Shown here: piece after piece, positions 36,560 to 45,489 of the stretch
How positions within the stretch are numbered: position 1 is the stretch's first letter
How the letters are laid out: every line of letters begins with the position of its first letter
Assembly (NCBI GenBank): GCA_018241505.1
Contig: JAFEDS010000028.1
Location: 1 to 64,000, forward strand
Origin: Pseudomonadota bacterium
Lineage (GTDB): Bacteria > Pseudomonadota > Gammaproteobacteria > Steroidobacterales > Steroidobacteraceae
DNA length: 64,000 nucleotides
Direction of reading: 5' to 3'
Program-made: the position numbers and the translations under genes
The notes under the pieces: generated by a model
The model's database searches: none
Seen by the model: the letters and a program-made list of their open reading frames with translations, nothing else
Told to the model about the DNA's origin: nothing

Positions 36560-39088
36560 ATGAAACGAAAATACGTCGTGACGGCGGCGCTTGCGGCGCT
36601 GGTCCTGGTGCCGTTGACCGTCGTTCACGTCGTGTTGCGTTCGTCATTGCCCACCCTCGATGGCGATGTTCATCACCTCGGCGTCGTTTCACCGGTTACC
36701 GTGGACCGCGATGCACGGGGTGTGCCTACCATTGAGGCGGCCAATCGAGTCGACCTTGCCTATGGAACAGGGTTTGTTCACGGTCAGGACCGCTTTTTTG
36801 AAATGGATCTGTCGCGGCGGCTGGCTGCCGGCGAGCTGTCCGAGGTGTTTGGAAAAGTCGCCGTCCAGCAGGACGAGCGGGCACGGTTGTTTCGATTTCG
36901 GCAGGTAGCACGGGCGGCGCTGCAACAGGCGACGCCCGAACAGCGAGCGGTACTCGAAGCGTATGCACGCGGCGTCAATGCCGGGCTGGCCGGCTTGCGC
37001 TCGCGGCCCTGGGAATACTGGGTGTTGGGTTCGCCGCCGGTCGAGTGGCGGCCGGAGGATACGTACCTGGTTTCGCACGCCATGTGGTGGGATTTGCAGT
37101 ACTCGGGGATCGATCGGGAGATCCTTAGGATGCAGATCAATGAGCGGCTGCATGGGGATGAGTGCGAGGGCGGGTGGAAGTGCGCGTTGCAGTTTATGTA
37201 TCCGCAGCGGACGGCTTGGGATGCGCCCAATGCGGCTGTTGGGGTGGTGAATAGTAGCGCGGCGGCTGTGGGTGGCGCTGCGCTCGGCGTTGCGGTGGCG
37301 GGCGCGGACGCTGGCCGGTCGGCTGACGACGGTGGCCGGGCGGGTGACGGTAGCCAGGCGGCTGGCGATGGGCGGGGAGTGCCTAACGCGGTGTCGGGTT
37401 ACGGCGCGGTTGATTTGCCGCCGCCTGAAGTGTTTGACGTGCGGGGTGCGGCAAGTGCGGCGCGGGCTGCTGGGGCGCCCGAGGCGTCGCTGGCTCCGCC
37501 GTCCCCTGACGTCGGGATCGGCAGTAACAACTGGGCGGTGAGCGGTCGATTCACGACTACTGGCGCGGCGTTGGTTGCCAACGATATGCACCTGCGCGCG
37601 CGCGTTCCGATTATCTGGTATCGCGCTCGCTTGCGTGTCAGAGCTTCTGAAACCCAACCCGCTCTGGATCTCAATGGCGTAACGCTTCCGGGCACGCCGA
37701 TTCTCGTTGCCGGGTCCAACGGGCACATCGCCTGGGGATTTACCAACAGCTACGGCGACTGGGTGGACGTCAAGAAGGGCGATTGCTCGGCGGCCAACAC
37801 TGAGCACCCGGAGGAAATCCGCGTTCATGGCGGCGCCAGCGTGCGTTTCGCCGTCAAGTCCGGCCCCGATGGGGTTTTGTATCGGGCAGAGCCTGACAAC
37901 AAAACATGCTGGTTTGTCTCGTGGCTCGCGCAGCAGCCCGCTGCCACCAATGTCAACCTGATGGGGCTGGAACGTGTGAGCTCTGTCAGCGAGGCGCTCA
38001 CGGTCGCGCCGACCCTCGGCATTCCACACCAGAACTTCGTCGTGGGCGATCGAGGCGGCCATATCGCATGGACGATTGCCGGTCGCATTCCCATGGACAG
38101 CGGGTCGAGTCGTTCGAGCGGCACACCCGCATGGGCCGCGCCCGAACTGCAGCCGCGGATTGTGGATCCCGAAATCGGCCGTATCTGGACGGCCAATTCA
38201 CGAGCTACCGACGATGCAGGTCAGCTTGCGGCCATCGGCGGAGTCGATGCTTCCGTAGGCGCCGATTATGACCTGGCGGCCCGGACCCGCCAGATCCGGG
38301 ATGATCTGCTGGCCTTGCCGGGACCGGCGGCGCCGCAGGACATGCTGCGCATCCAACTTGACGACCGGGCACTGTTTCTGACTCGGTGGCAGCACTACAT
38401 CACGGCTCTCCTGGACGCGGACGCCGTTGCCAATCATCCGGAGCGGGCACAGTTCAAGAGGCTCGTAACGGATTGGAATGCGCGCGCCAGCGTCGATTCC
38501 GTCGGCTATCGGCTGGTGCGGGCCTTTCACGAGCGCCTCGAACGATCAGTCTGGACCATGATGTTGGACGGTCTGGCATTGAAACCGACCGAGGAGAGCT
38601 GGGCCCCGTCGCGATTCGAGTCCGCGCTTTGGGTGCTCGTGAACGAGCGGCCCATGCACATGCTCGCCGCCAACTACACGGATTGGCGTCAGTTCCTGTT
38701 GGCGGAAGTCGATGCCACTATCGCCGATCTCCACCAGAGCTGTCCGCGGCTCGAAACCTGCGCCTGGGGCGCGCACAACCCCGTGCATATCCAGCATTCG
38801 CTGTCGAAGGCGCTGCCGTTTCTGTCCGGACTGCTGGACATGCCGAAACTGGAGCTTCCGGGCGACCATGACATGCCGCGCGTCCAGGACGGCCCCGTGG
38901 GCGCCTCGGAACGATTTGCCGTGTCGCCGGGGCACGAGGATCAGGGATATATTCACATCCCGGGAGGGCAGAGCGGCCATCCGCTATCGCCTTACTACCG
39001 GGCTGGATTCATGGACTGGGCGCAGGGCATACCCAGCCCGTTTTTGCCGGGAGCCTCACAACACCGACTGACTCTTCAGTCTGAATGA
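36560..39088 (+). CDS. Penicillin acylase family protein (Ntn hydrolase precursor)
   Basis: 842 residues with an N-terminal membrane or signal helix (about 6-27), so periplasmic. Family features: alpha-chain (VDRDARGVPTIEA, GTGFVHGQDRFFEMDLSRR) and the autoprocessing site at GSNNWAVSG, where Ser322 would become the nucleophile of the beta chain. ANDMHL, GFTNSYGDWVD and the C-terminal HPLSPYYRAGFMDW follow. Unusually, the linker before Ser322 is expanded by an Ala/Gly-rich low-complexity stretch (about residues 218-320). Substrates could be beta-lactams, acyl-homoserine lactones or other amides; sequence does not decide. It lies 10 bases after pyk. Confidence 0.9.
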   Translation: MKRKYVVTAALAALVLVPLTVVHVVLRSSLPTLDGDVHHLGVVSPVTVDRDARGVPTIEAANRVDLAYGTGFVHGQDRFFEMDLSRRLAAGELSEVFGKVAVQQDERARLFRFRQVARAALQQATPEQRAVLEAYARGVNAGLAGLRSRPWEYWVLGSPPVEWRPEDTYLVSHAMWWDLQYSGIDREILRMQINERLHGDECEGGWKCALQFMYPQRTAWDAPNAAVGVVNSSAAAVGGAALGVAVAGADAGRSADDGGRAGDGSQAAGDGRGVPNAVSGYGAVDLPPPEVFDVRGAASAARAAGAPEASLAPPSPDVGIGSNNWAVSGRFTTTGAALVANDMHLRARVPIIWYRARLRVRASETQPALDLNGVTLPGTPILVAGSNGHIAWGFTNSYGDWVDVKKGDCSAANTEHPEEIRVHGGASVRFAVKSGPDGVLYRAEPDNKTCWFVSWLAQQPAATNVNLMGLERVSSVSEALTVAPTLGIPHQNFVVGDRGGHIAWTIAGRIPMDSGSSRSSGTPAWAAPELQPRIVDPEIGRIWTANSRATDDAGQLAAIGGVDASVGADYDLAARTRQIRDDLLALPGPAAPQDMLRIQLDDRALFLTRWQHYITALLDADAVANHPERAQFKRLVTDWNARASVDSVGYRLVRAFHERLERSVWTMMLDGLALKPTEESWAPSRFESALWVLVNERPMHMLAANYTDWRQFLLAEVDATIADLHQSCPRLETCAWGAHNPVHIQHSLSKALPFLSGLLDMPKLELPGDHDMPRVQDGPVGASERFAVSPGHEDQGYIHIPGGQSGHPLSPYYRAGFMDWAQGIPSPFLPGASQHRLTLQSE
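37211..37520 (+). other. G/T-rich low-complexity insertion in the acylase spacer peptide
   Basis: This in-frame coding stretch is rich in GGCG/GTGG-type triplets and encodes mainly Ala, Gly, Val, Asp and Arg. It ends directly before the autocatalytic Ser. It would be removed or left flexible after processing. Its composition differs from the surrounding enzyme. Confidence 0.65.
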
Positions 39089-39106
39089 CCCTGCGGGGAA
39101 TCGCAC

Positions 39107-39955
39107 ATGACCGAACGCTTTGCCGGCACCGATCGCTACATCGCCACTGACGATCTCATGATGGCGGTCAACGCCGCGGTCACTCTCGGCCGGCCGTTGC
39201 TCATCAAGGGGGAGCCGGGCACGGGTAAGACGCAGTTGGCGCAGGAGATCGCCCGTGCGCTGGGCAAGCCGATGTTTGAGTGGCACGTGAAGTCGACCAG
39301 CAAGGCCCAACAGGGTCTGTACGAATATGACGCGGTCTCGCGCCTGCGCGATTCGCAACTGGGCGACGCCCGGGTGCACGACATTGCCAATTACATCCTG
39401 AAAGGAAGCTTGTGGCAGGCCTTCGAATCCGAAGTGCAGCCGGTGTTGCTGATTGACGAGATCGACAAGGCCGACATCGAGTTTCCCAACGACCTGCTGC
39501 GCGAGCTGGATCGAATGGAGTTCTATGTCTATGAGACGCGCCAGCTCGTGAAGGCGCGGAATCGTCCGATCATTGTCATCACCAGCAATAATGAGAAGGA
39601 GCTGCCGGATGCGTTTCTGCGCCGCTGTTTCTTCCACTACATCCGCTTTCCCGATGAAGCGACGATGGGGCGGATCGTGGAGGTTCACTACCCGGGTTTG
39701 AAAAAGGAACTGCTGGCGCAGGCGCTGGCGGCATTCTTCCAGGTGCGCGACACGCCGGGCCTGAAAAAGAAACCCTCCACTTCGGAGTTGCTCGACTGGA
39801 TCAAGCTGCTCGTGGCGGAGGACATCGATCCGGCGGTGTTGCGTTCGCAGGATGCGAAGAAGACCCTGCCGATCCTGCACGGTGCGCTGCTGAAGAACGA
39901 ACAGGATGTCCACTTGTTCGAGCAGCTCGTGTTTCTCAACAGGCGCGTCCGGTAG
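39107..39955 (+). CDS. MoxR family AAA+ ATPase
   Basis: 282 residues. AAA+ features: Walker A GEPGTGKT (35-42), Walker B VLLIDEIDK (about 113-120), sensor 1 ITSNNEKELPDAFLRRC, and a C-terminal lid. MoxR ATPases act as metal-insertion or assembly chaperones together with VWA proteins; such a protein is encoded 15 bases downstream. The client is unknown. The gene starts 18 bases after the acylase gene. Confidence 0.92.
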   Translation: MTERFAGTDRYIATDDLMMAVNAAVTLGRPLLIKGEPGTGKTQLAQEIARALGKPMFEWHVKSTSKAQQGLYEYDAVSRLRDSQLGDARVHDIANYILKGSLWQAFESEVQPVLLIDEIDKADIEFPNDLLRELDRMEFYVYETRQLVKARNRPIIVITSNNEKELPDAFLRRCFFHYIRFPDEATMGRIVEVHYPGLKKELLAQALAAFFQVRDTPGLKKKPSTSELLDWIKLLVAEDIDPAVLRSQDAKKTLPILHGALLKNEQDVHLFEQLVFLNRRVR

Positions 39956-39970
39956 GGCGCGAAACGCGCC

Positions 39971-41218
39971 GTGCTCGTCAAATTCTTCTTTGAGCTGCGC
40001 AAGGGTGGGGTTCCCGTGACCCTCACCGAATTCCTCACCTTGCTCGAAGGCCTGCGTGCCGGGGTCGCGTGGGCTTCGGCCCAGGAATTCTACTATCTGG
40101 CGCGCACGACTCTCGTCAAAGATGAACGACACTACGATCGTTTCGATCGGGTGTTTGCGGAAATCTTCAATGGCGCGGAGAAGCTGTTTGAAGAGATTGT
40201 GGCCAATGTGCCGGCCGAGTGGCTGCAGGCGCTGGCGGCCCGCAATCTGAGCGAAGAAGAAAAAAAGAAGCTCGAGGCACTGGGCGGTTGGGAAAAATTG
40301 CTCGAAACATTGCGGCAACGCCTGGCGGAGCAGAAAGAACGCCACCAAGGCGGTAACAAATGGATCGGGACGCAGGGAACCTCGCCCTTCGGTGCCTACG
40401 GTTACAACCCTGAAGGCATCCGGATCGGTCAGCCCGGATCGCGCCAGCGGCGCGCGGTCAAAGTGTGGGACCAACGCGAATATCGCAACTTTGACGACAC
40501 GGTTGAGCTTGGAACGCGCAACATGAAGATGGCGTTGCGCAAGCTGCGCAAATTCGCCCGCGAGGGAGCGCAGGATCAGCTCGACCTGGATGGCACCATC
40601 GATGCAACCGCCCGTAACGCCGGGCTGTTGGACCTGAAGCTGGTGGCCGAGCGCCGCAACGCGGTCAAGGTGCTGTTGTTCCTGGATGTCGGTGGCTCGA
40701 TGGACGATCACATCCGCGTGTGCGAAGAGTTGTTTTCAGCCGCCCGCAGCGAGTTCAAGCACCTCGAGTATTTCTACTTCCACAACTTTCTCTACGAGAG
40801 TGTCTGGAAGGACAACCGGCGGCGCTTTGCGCAGGTCACTCCGGTGGCGCAGATTTTGCGCACCTACGGACACGACTATCGTGTGATATTCGTAGGCGAT
40901 GCCACCATGAGCCCTTACGAGATCACGCAGCCCGGCGGCAGTGTCGAGCACTGGAACAAGGAGGCGGGCGCTGTCTGGATGGGGCGCATGACCGCGACTT
41001 ATCCGCGGCTGGTATGGTTGAATCCGGAAAAGCGGGATCGTTGGGAATACACAGCGTCGGTGCGCATTACACGGGAGCTGGTGGACGACCGGATGTTTCC
41101 GGTGACCATCCAGGGACTGGACGACGCTATCGGCGCACTCCGCCGCCCGCTGGGGGGTACGAGAACTGGGCCTGGGTCACAGGGAGGGGAACTGAATCCG
41201 GGCCATAATGCCAGCTAA
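39971..41218 (+). CDS. VWA domain protein (CoxE-like), MoxR partner
   Basis: 415 residues from GTG 39971. The N-terminal part is helical and charged (VTLTEFLTLLEGLRAGV, then SEEEKKKLEALGGWEKLL), typical of CoxE-like proteins. The VWA domain begins near residue 233 with the metal-ion adhesion site DVGGS (239-243). Ser and Thr/Asp positions follow (IFVGDATMSPYEI). In the family the VWA protein docks on the MoxR ATPase and brings the client. The next gene starts 3 bases later. Confidence 0.88.
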   Translation: MLVKFFFELRKGGVPVTLTEFLTLLEGLRAGVAWASAQEFYYLARTTLVKDERHYDRFDRVFAEIFNGAEKLFEEIVANVPAEWLQALAARNLSEEEKKKLEALGGWEKLLETLRQRLAEQKERHQGGNKWIGTQGTSPFGAYGYNPEGIRIGQPGSRQRRAVKVWDQREYRNFDDTVELGTRNMKMALRKLRKFAREGAQDQLDLDGTIDATARNAGLLDLKLVAERRNAVKVLLFLDVGGSMDDHIRVCEELFSAARSEFKHLEYFYFHNFLYESVWKDNRRRFAQVTPVAQILRTYGHDYRVIFVGDATMSPYEITQPGGSVEHWNKEAGAVWMGRMTATYPRLVWLNPEKRDRWEYTASVRITRELVDDRMFPVTIQGLDDAIGALRRPLGGTRTGPGSQGGELNPGHNAS

Positions 41219-41221
41219 CTC

Positions 41222-42430
41222 ATGACGGAAGGTGCCTTCCAATCTCACCGCTCCAGCGGTCGTCCGACGGTAGGACTGGTTCTCACCGGGGGCGGCTCCC
41301 GCGCCGCATACCAGGTGGGGGCGCTGCTGGCGCTCTCCGAGTTGTGGCCACGCTCGCGTAACCCTTTCCAGGTCATTGTCGGCACCTCCGCCGGAGCCAT
41401 GGCTGCCGCGGTTCTCGCAGCGGAAGCGCATCAGTGGCGCCGCGCAGTACAGGGTCTCGAGCGGGTTTGGGCCAACTTTCGCTCGGAGCAAATTTTCCAC
41501 GTAGATCCCGTACATATGTTGCGTGCGGGCATGCATTGGGTGCTCGCGTTGGCATCGGGGGGTCTGGTGCTGACACCTCCGAAGTCCATGCTGGACAATT
41601 CGCCGCTGCGGCATTTGCTGGGCGTTCACATCGATTTCTCGGGAATCCGGCGCAGTCTTTCGCGGGGCCACCTGCGCGCTGTTGCGCTGTGCTCGACGAG
41701 TTATGTGACGGGGCATTCTGTTGCCTTTTATGATGGTATCGAGGCGTGCACCGAGTGGTCGCGGGTGCAGAGGGTCGGGCGTCGAACCGAGTTGACGGTG
41801 GATCACCTGATGTCGAGTGCCGCGATCCCGCTGTTGTTTCCGCCGATGCGGCTCGGCGATGAGTATTTTGGCGACGGCGCGATGCGCCAGCTCAATCCCT
41901 TGAGCCCGGCGATTCACCTCGGAGCCGATCGGGTGTTGATTATCGGTGTACGCGCCCGGCAGTCGGCCGGTGTGCCGGTCACGCGGACGCAGCCCATGAT
42001 GCCCAGCCCGGGAGAAATTTTCGGATATATGCTGGATACGCTGTTCACGGACCAGATTTACGGTGACCTGGAGCAGCTCGACAAGATCAATGAGCTCGTG
42101 AAGCAGGCTCCGGAAGCCGCCGGCGGTTCACGGCACGTGGAAACGTTGATGCTCGCGCCGAGCGTTGATCCGCGGGAGATTGCGAGCCGGCACGGCCACG
42201 AGTTGCCGAAGGGGCTGCGCGCCCTGCTTCGAGTCATCGGCGGACGCGACGCGTCAGGATTTCAGTTGGCGAGCTACCTGACGTTTGAGTCGGGATATAC
42301 GCGGGAGTTGATTGAGTTGGGATATCGCGATGCCATGGAGGCGCGCGACGCGCTCGATGCGTTCATGAGCGGGGAGAAGACGCCGCAGGTGGTGGCTACG
42401 TCGCCTGGGGTTGTGGCGCAGGCGACGTGA
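41222..42430 (+). CDS. Patatin-like phospholipase
   Basis: Ser/Asp lipid acyl hydrolase of 402 residues. The oxyanion loop TGGGSRAAYQVGAL, nucleophile GTSAG (Ser56) and catalytic DGA (Asp218-Gly219) are all intact. The C-terminal ~180 residues are helical and end in a short Val/Ala/Thr tail coded by G/T-rich sequence. No signal peptide is apparent. Being three bases from the VWA gene, it is likely part of the same transcript. Confidence 0.9.
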   Translation: MTEGAFQSHRSSGRPTVGLVLTGGGSRAAYQVGALLALSELWPRSRNPFQVIVGTSAGAMAAAVLAAEAHQWRRAVQGLERVWANFRSEQIFHVDPVHMLRAGMHWVLALASGGLVLTPPKSMLDNSPLRHLLGVHIDFSGIRRSLSRGHLRAVALCSTSYVTGHSVAFYDGIEACTEWSRVQRVGRRTELTVDHLMSSAAIPLLFPPMRLGDEYFGDGAMRQLNPLSPAIHLGADRVLIIGVRARQSAGVPVTRTQPMMPSPGEIFGYMLDTLFTDQIYGDLEQLDKINELVKQAPEAAGGSRHVETLMLAPSVDPREIASRHGHELPKGLRALLRVIGGRDASGFQLASYLTFESGYTRELIELGYRDAMEARDALDAFMSGEKTPQVVATSPGVVAQAT

Positions 42431-42488
42431 GGGTGGTGGTGTGGGCCGCGGTGCGGTTGGGCGGCCGGTGGCGCTTCGGGCGGAGCGC

Positions 42489-43133
42489 TCAGTGCGACTT
42501 TTCGTACTTGTCGCTGTAGGGGCCGTAGGGCAGGCCTGTTTGCTCAGGGTAGAACAGGTTGGCATTCGCGAGCCGGCTGACCTGGTGGGCCTTGTCGCCA
42601 TGTTTGTTCAACGCCTGGGTGACTGCGGCGGCAACCAGGTCAACCAGCAGGCTTCCTGAGCCGCTGGAGCTCTGCTGAGCCACACCATGGCCTTCCCATA
42701 GCAAGGTTCCGGTGCGCGTATCCACGAGTTTCGCGTTGACCTCCACGGTAACCACGCTGCTCAGGACTTTGTATTGCGCCCCATATTGTTTGAGGTCGAG
42801 AAACATCACGGCGTCGGCACCGGTGACTTCCGCGAACTTGGCCAACGGCGCCTGTTGCATTTCGGCGGCGCCTGGCAGGCCGTTTGCCTTCATGAACTGG
42901 TCAACAACGGCTACCGGGAAAACGTAGTAGCCACGTTCGGCGACAGGCCGCGTGACCGTCGTCAGGTAACCGTACGTACCTTCAATCGCCGTACTCTCAT
43001 TCAGCGGCGGCAACACCAGGATGGAGCGCGGCGGGTGCGCCCTGAAGTTGCTGTAGTCGTAGGGTTTCACGGTCTGACAACCCGCGAGAATGACCACAGT
43101 CATCAGTGTTGCGAAACGGGTAAAGACGTTCAT
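42489..43133 (-). CDS. DUF799 family lipoprotein
   Basis: 214 residues with a lipoprotein signal (VVILAGC, Cys19). The mature part matches the DUF799/GNA1162-type family: RSILVLPPLNESTAIEGTYGYLTTVTRPVAERGYYVFPVAVVDQ in two parts, then VTVEVNAKLVDTRTGTLLWEG. The fold is similar to TolB/CsgG-like alpha/beta domains. It is the last gene of a three-gene run with CsgG-like and DUF4810 lipoproteins, overlapping the preceding gene by 4 bases. Confidence 0.87.
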   Translation of the reverse strand: MNVFTRFATLMTVVILAGCQTVKPYDYSNFRAHPPRSILVLPPLNESTAIEGTYGYLTTVTRPVAERGYYVFPVAVVDQFMKANGLPGAAEMQQAPLAKFAEVTGADAVMFLDLKQYGAQYKVLSSVVTVEVNAKLVDTRTGTLLWEGHGVAQQSSSGSGSLLVDLVAAAVTQALNKHGDKAHQVSRLANANLFYPEQTGLPYGPYSDKYEKSH

Positions 43134-43477
43134 GGGTGTTTCACGTTGGCGAGCAGTCGATCCACAAACACGGCCGACTCCGGAAACTCCGCCTTCTCGG
43201 TCATGAGCTCCTGCCGGGCCTGGTCACCTTTGCCGACCTGGTAGTACAGGTAGCCCAGATGGGCGTGCCAGCCGGGCGGCATGCGCTTGTTCTGTGAACG
43301 CGCGGTCTGGTAATCCTTCTCCAGCAGCTCGACCTGCTTTTCAGCGGGTACGTCGTCGTGAGCGAGGTACGAGGCATAAACCACTTCCTCGTAGCTGCCC
43401 CACTCGTACCGCGACTGCTGTGTCGCACAGCCGGACAGCGCGAGAACCGCACCGGCCAACAGAACGCCCCGGATCAT
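43130..43477 (-). CDS. DUF4810 family lipoprotein
   Basis: 115 residues from ATG 43477, which overlaps the csgG-like stop (ATGA). The signal ends at LSGC (Cys17). The mature protein starts ATQQSRYEWGSYEEVVYASY and contains a single TPR-like helical pair (PPGWHAHLGYLYYQVGKGDQARQEL in two helices). The family accompanies CsgG- and DUF799-type lipoproteins; its function is unknown. Confidence 0.87.
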   Translation of the reverse strand: MIRGVLLAGAVLALSGCATQQSRYEWGSYEEVVYASYLAHDDVPAEKQVELLEKDYQTARSQNKRMPPGWHAHLGYLYYQVGKGDQARQELMTEKAEFPESAVFVDRLLANVKHP

Positions 43478-44169
43478 CGTGATGCGTGCGGTGACCAACT
43501 TCCGTTCTCCATTCCCTGGACCAGGTTATCGACCGCCTCGCGAATGGCGAGGTCCAGGACCTTGCCATTCAGCGTCGAGTCGTAGCTCGCCGTGCCGCCG
43601 AAGCCGAGCACCTCGCGGTTGTTCAAGGCGTACTCACCAGCGCCGGAAGCGCTATAGACGACCTGCGAGGTCAGCACATTGACGACGTTCAAAGTGACTT
43701 TGGAGTAGGCAGCCTGCTTCTTGCCTTCGCCCAGGATGCCGAACAACTGGGCATCACCGGTTTCCTTGCGGCCGAATTCGACCACGTCGCCGGTAATGGT
43801 GAAGTCGGCTCCCTGTAAAGTTTGTTGCTTGCCGCTGAGCTTGGCTTCGCGCGCGTTCTCCTCCATGTTCTCGCGCTCCAGCACATTGAACCGGCCGGTT
43901 TCCTGGAGGTGTCCGACGAGGATGGTCTTCGCCTGGCCGCCCAATCGATCAACACCGTCGGAAAACAGTCCGCGCAGGTAGGTGGAGCGATTGTCGAACT
44001 TCCCCACGGCGATGGCGCTTCGGGCGCCGCGGTAGGGGACAGTCGATGAGGCTGTATGTTCAACCTGAACAGCCTGATGCGACTCGGTGGCGCAGCCTGC
44101 TACGACGGAGAGCAGGGTCAGTGCGCAAAAGATACGGGCCTTGGGATGTGCCGTTGGTTCCCTCATCAC
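43474..44169 (-). CDS. CsgG/HfaB-family lipoprotein
   Basis: 231 residues, lipoprotein signal ending at VVAGC (Cys26). The CsgG-like domain includes IAVGKFDNRSTY, the helix GGQAKTILVGHLQETGRFNVLERENME, GADFTITGDVVEFG and a C-terminal beta part. CsgG itself forms the curli secretion pore in the outer membrane; no curli subunit gene is present here, so this protein may make a different outer-membrane assembly. It is the first gene of the triad with DUF4810 and DUF799. Confidence 0.87.
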   Translation of the reverse strand: MMREPTAHPKARIFCALTLLSVVAGCATESHQAVQVEHTASSTVPYRGARSAIAVGKFDNRSTYLRGLFSDGVDRLGGQAKTILVGHLQETGRFNVLERENMEENAREAKLSGKQQTLQGADFTITGDVVEFGRKETGDAQLFGILGEGKKQAAYSKVTLNVVNVLTSQVVYSASGAGEYALNNREVLGFGGTASYDSTLNGKVLDLAIREAVDNLVQGMENGSWSPHASR

Positions 44170-44262
44170 AGCGCGGTTGCCTCATGCGGTTGGTGCACTG
44201 GCGCGGACACTACCTGAGCAGTTGGGGTGATTCAATGAGCCACATCACGATATGCTCCTCAG

Positions 44263-45489
44263 GTGACTCAAATACGCATAGAAGGCCTGACCAAACTGTA
44301 TGGCGACACGCGCGCGCTGAACGGGATAGACCTCGAAATCCGCGGCGGCGAGCTGTTCTTTCTGTTGGGCCCAAGTGGTTGCGGCAAGAGCACTTTACTG
44401 CGGACCATTGCCGGGTTGCAGACAGCCACGGCCGGGCGAATCCTGTTCGATGGCCGTGATGTTACAGCCGTGGAGACACAAAAGCGTAATGCGGTCATGT
44501 GTTTTCAGGGCTACGCCCTGTGGCCCCACATGACGGTGCGCGAAAACATCCGGTTTGGCCTGTCGGTACGGGAGGCGGCGCGAGGGGTACAACTCACCCA
44601 GGTGGACAAGGCTCTCGATATTGTGCAGATGCGAGACCTCGCCGATCGCAAACCGCAGGAACTATCAGGTGGTCAGCAGCAGCGGGTGGCGCTGGCACGG
44701 GCACTCGCGGTTGAGCCTGCTTGCCTGCTGCTCGATGAGCCACTGAGCAACCTGGATACGCACCTGCGCCAGGAGTTGCGGCGAGAGATCCAGCGAATTT
44801 GCCGCCAGGCGGAAATTACGACCATTTATGTCACGCACGACCAGAAGGAGGCGCTGAGCACGGCCAACCGCATCGCGGTCATGAAGGACGGCGGGGTGGT
44901 GCAGGTTGGTACGCCCCAGGAGCTGTATAGCGCTCCTGTGAATGCGTTCGTGGCGGAGTTCATGGGGGAGACCAACCTGATAGAGGGCGTCGTGACGGCC
45001 GCTGGCGATGGGTTGGTTCGCGTGGCTACCGGAGTGGGGGAGATTGTTGCTGCGGTGGCGCCAGAGGACGGGCGTGCCGTTGCCGGGGCACCGATGATGG
45101 GGCGTGCCGTTGGTGCGCGGTCGTTAGGTGCGACGCAGGTCGGTACGCGGGTGATGCTCAGCGTTCGGCCGGAGTTGATTCGCATCGCGCCGGCCGGTGG
45201 GGACGATGCGGGGCGGGAGCTTGTGGCACGGCCTGGGGGCGATGCCGCCAGCGTTGGTGCTGTGTCGCGTGTTGGTGTCACCGCGGGGGCGGCAGTAGCT
45301 CGTCACGCTTCCTTGAACCGTCTCACTGGGGCGATTGTGGAGAGCACCTTCTTTGGCCAATCCAGCGAGCACCTCGTTGCCGTTGGCAGCGGACGCCTGA
45401 CCGTGGTGTCGGCGCCACCGCAATCCGGAATTACCGGTGCCGTTGCGCTGGAGCTCGCTCCTGCCGACGTGGTGGTGTTGGAGCGATGA
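44263..45489 (+). CDS. ABC transporter ATP-binding protein (Fe3+/polyamine-type importer)
   Basis: 408 residues from GTG 44263. Walker A GPSGCGKST (36-44), Q-loop CFQGYALWPHMT, signature LSGGQQQR (134-141), Walker B CLLLDEPL and the switch His in THDQKEAL are intact. The C-terminal TOBE/OB domain is interrupted by Gly/Ala/Val/Arg-rich low-complexity sequence (about 250-345). It resembles FbpC/PotA/PhnT-class ATPases; the substrate is not fixed. It overlaps the binding-protein gene by ATGA. Confidence 0.9.
   Translation: MTQIRIEGLTKLYGDTRALNGIDLEIRGGELFFLLGPSGCGKSTLLRTIAGLQTATAGRILFDGRDVTAVETQKRNAVMCFQGYALWPHMTVRENIRFGLSVREAARGVQLTQVDKALDIVQMRDLADRKPQELSGGQQQRVALARALAVEPACLLLDEPLSNLDTHLRQELRREIQRICRQAEITTIYVTHDQKEALSTANRIAVMKDGGVVQVGTPQELYSAPVNAFVAEFMGETNLIEGVVTAAGDGLVRVATGVGEIVAAVAPEDGRAVAGAPMMGRAVGARSLGATQVGTRVMLSVRPELIRIAPAGGDDAGRELVARPGGDAASVGAVSRVGVTAGAAVARHASLNRLTGAIVESTFFGQSSEHLVAVGSGRLTVVSAPPQSGITGAVALELAPADVVVLER

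Noticed and set aside
39056-40711. 551-codon open frame on the minus strand opposite the MoxR and VWA genes
   Set aside because: It mirrors strongly supported plus-strand genes, lacks recognisable motifs, and long antisense frames are expected in GC-rich coding DNA.
43474-44169. Assignment as the curli secretion gene csgG
   Set aside because: The domain fits, but no curli subunits or other csg genes are present and the operon partners are DUF4810/DUF799 lipoproteins.
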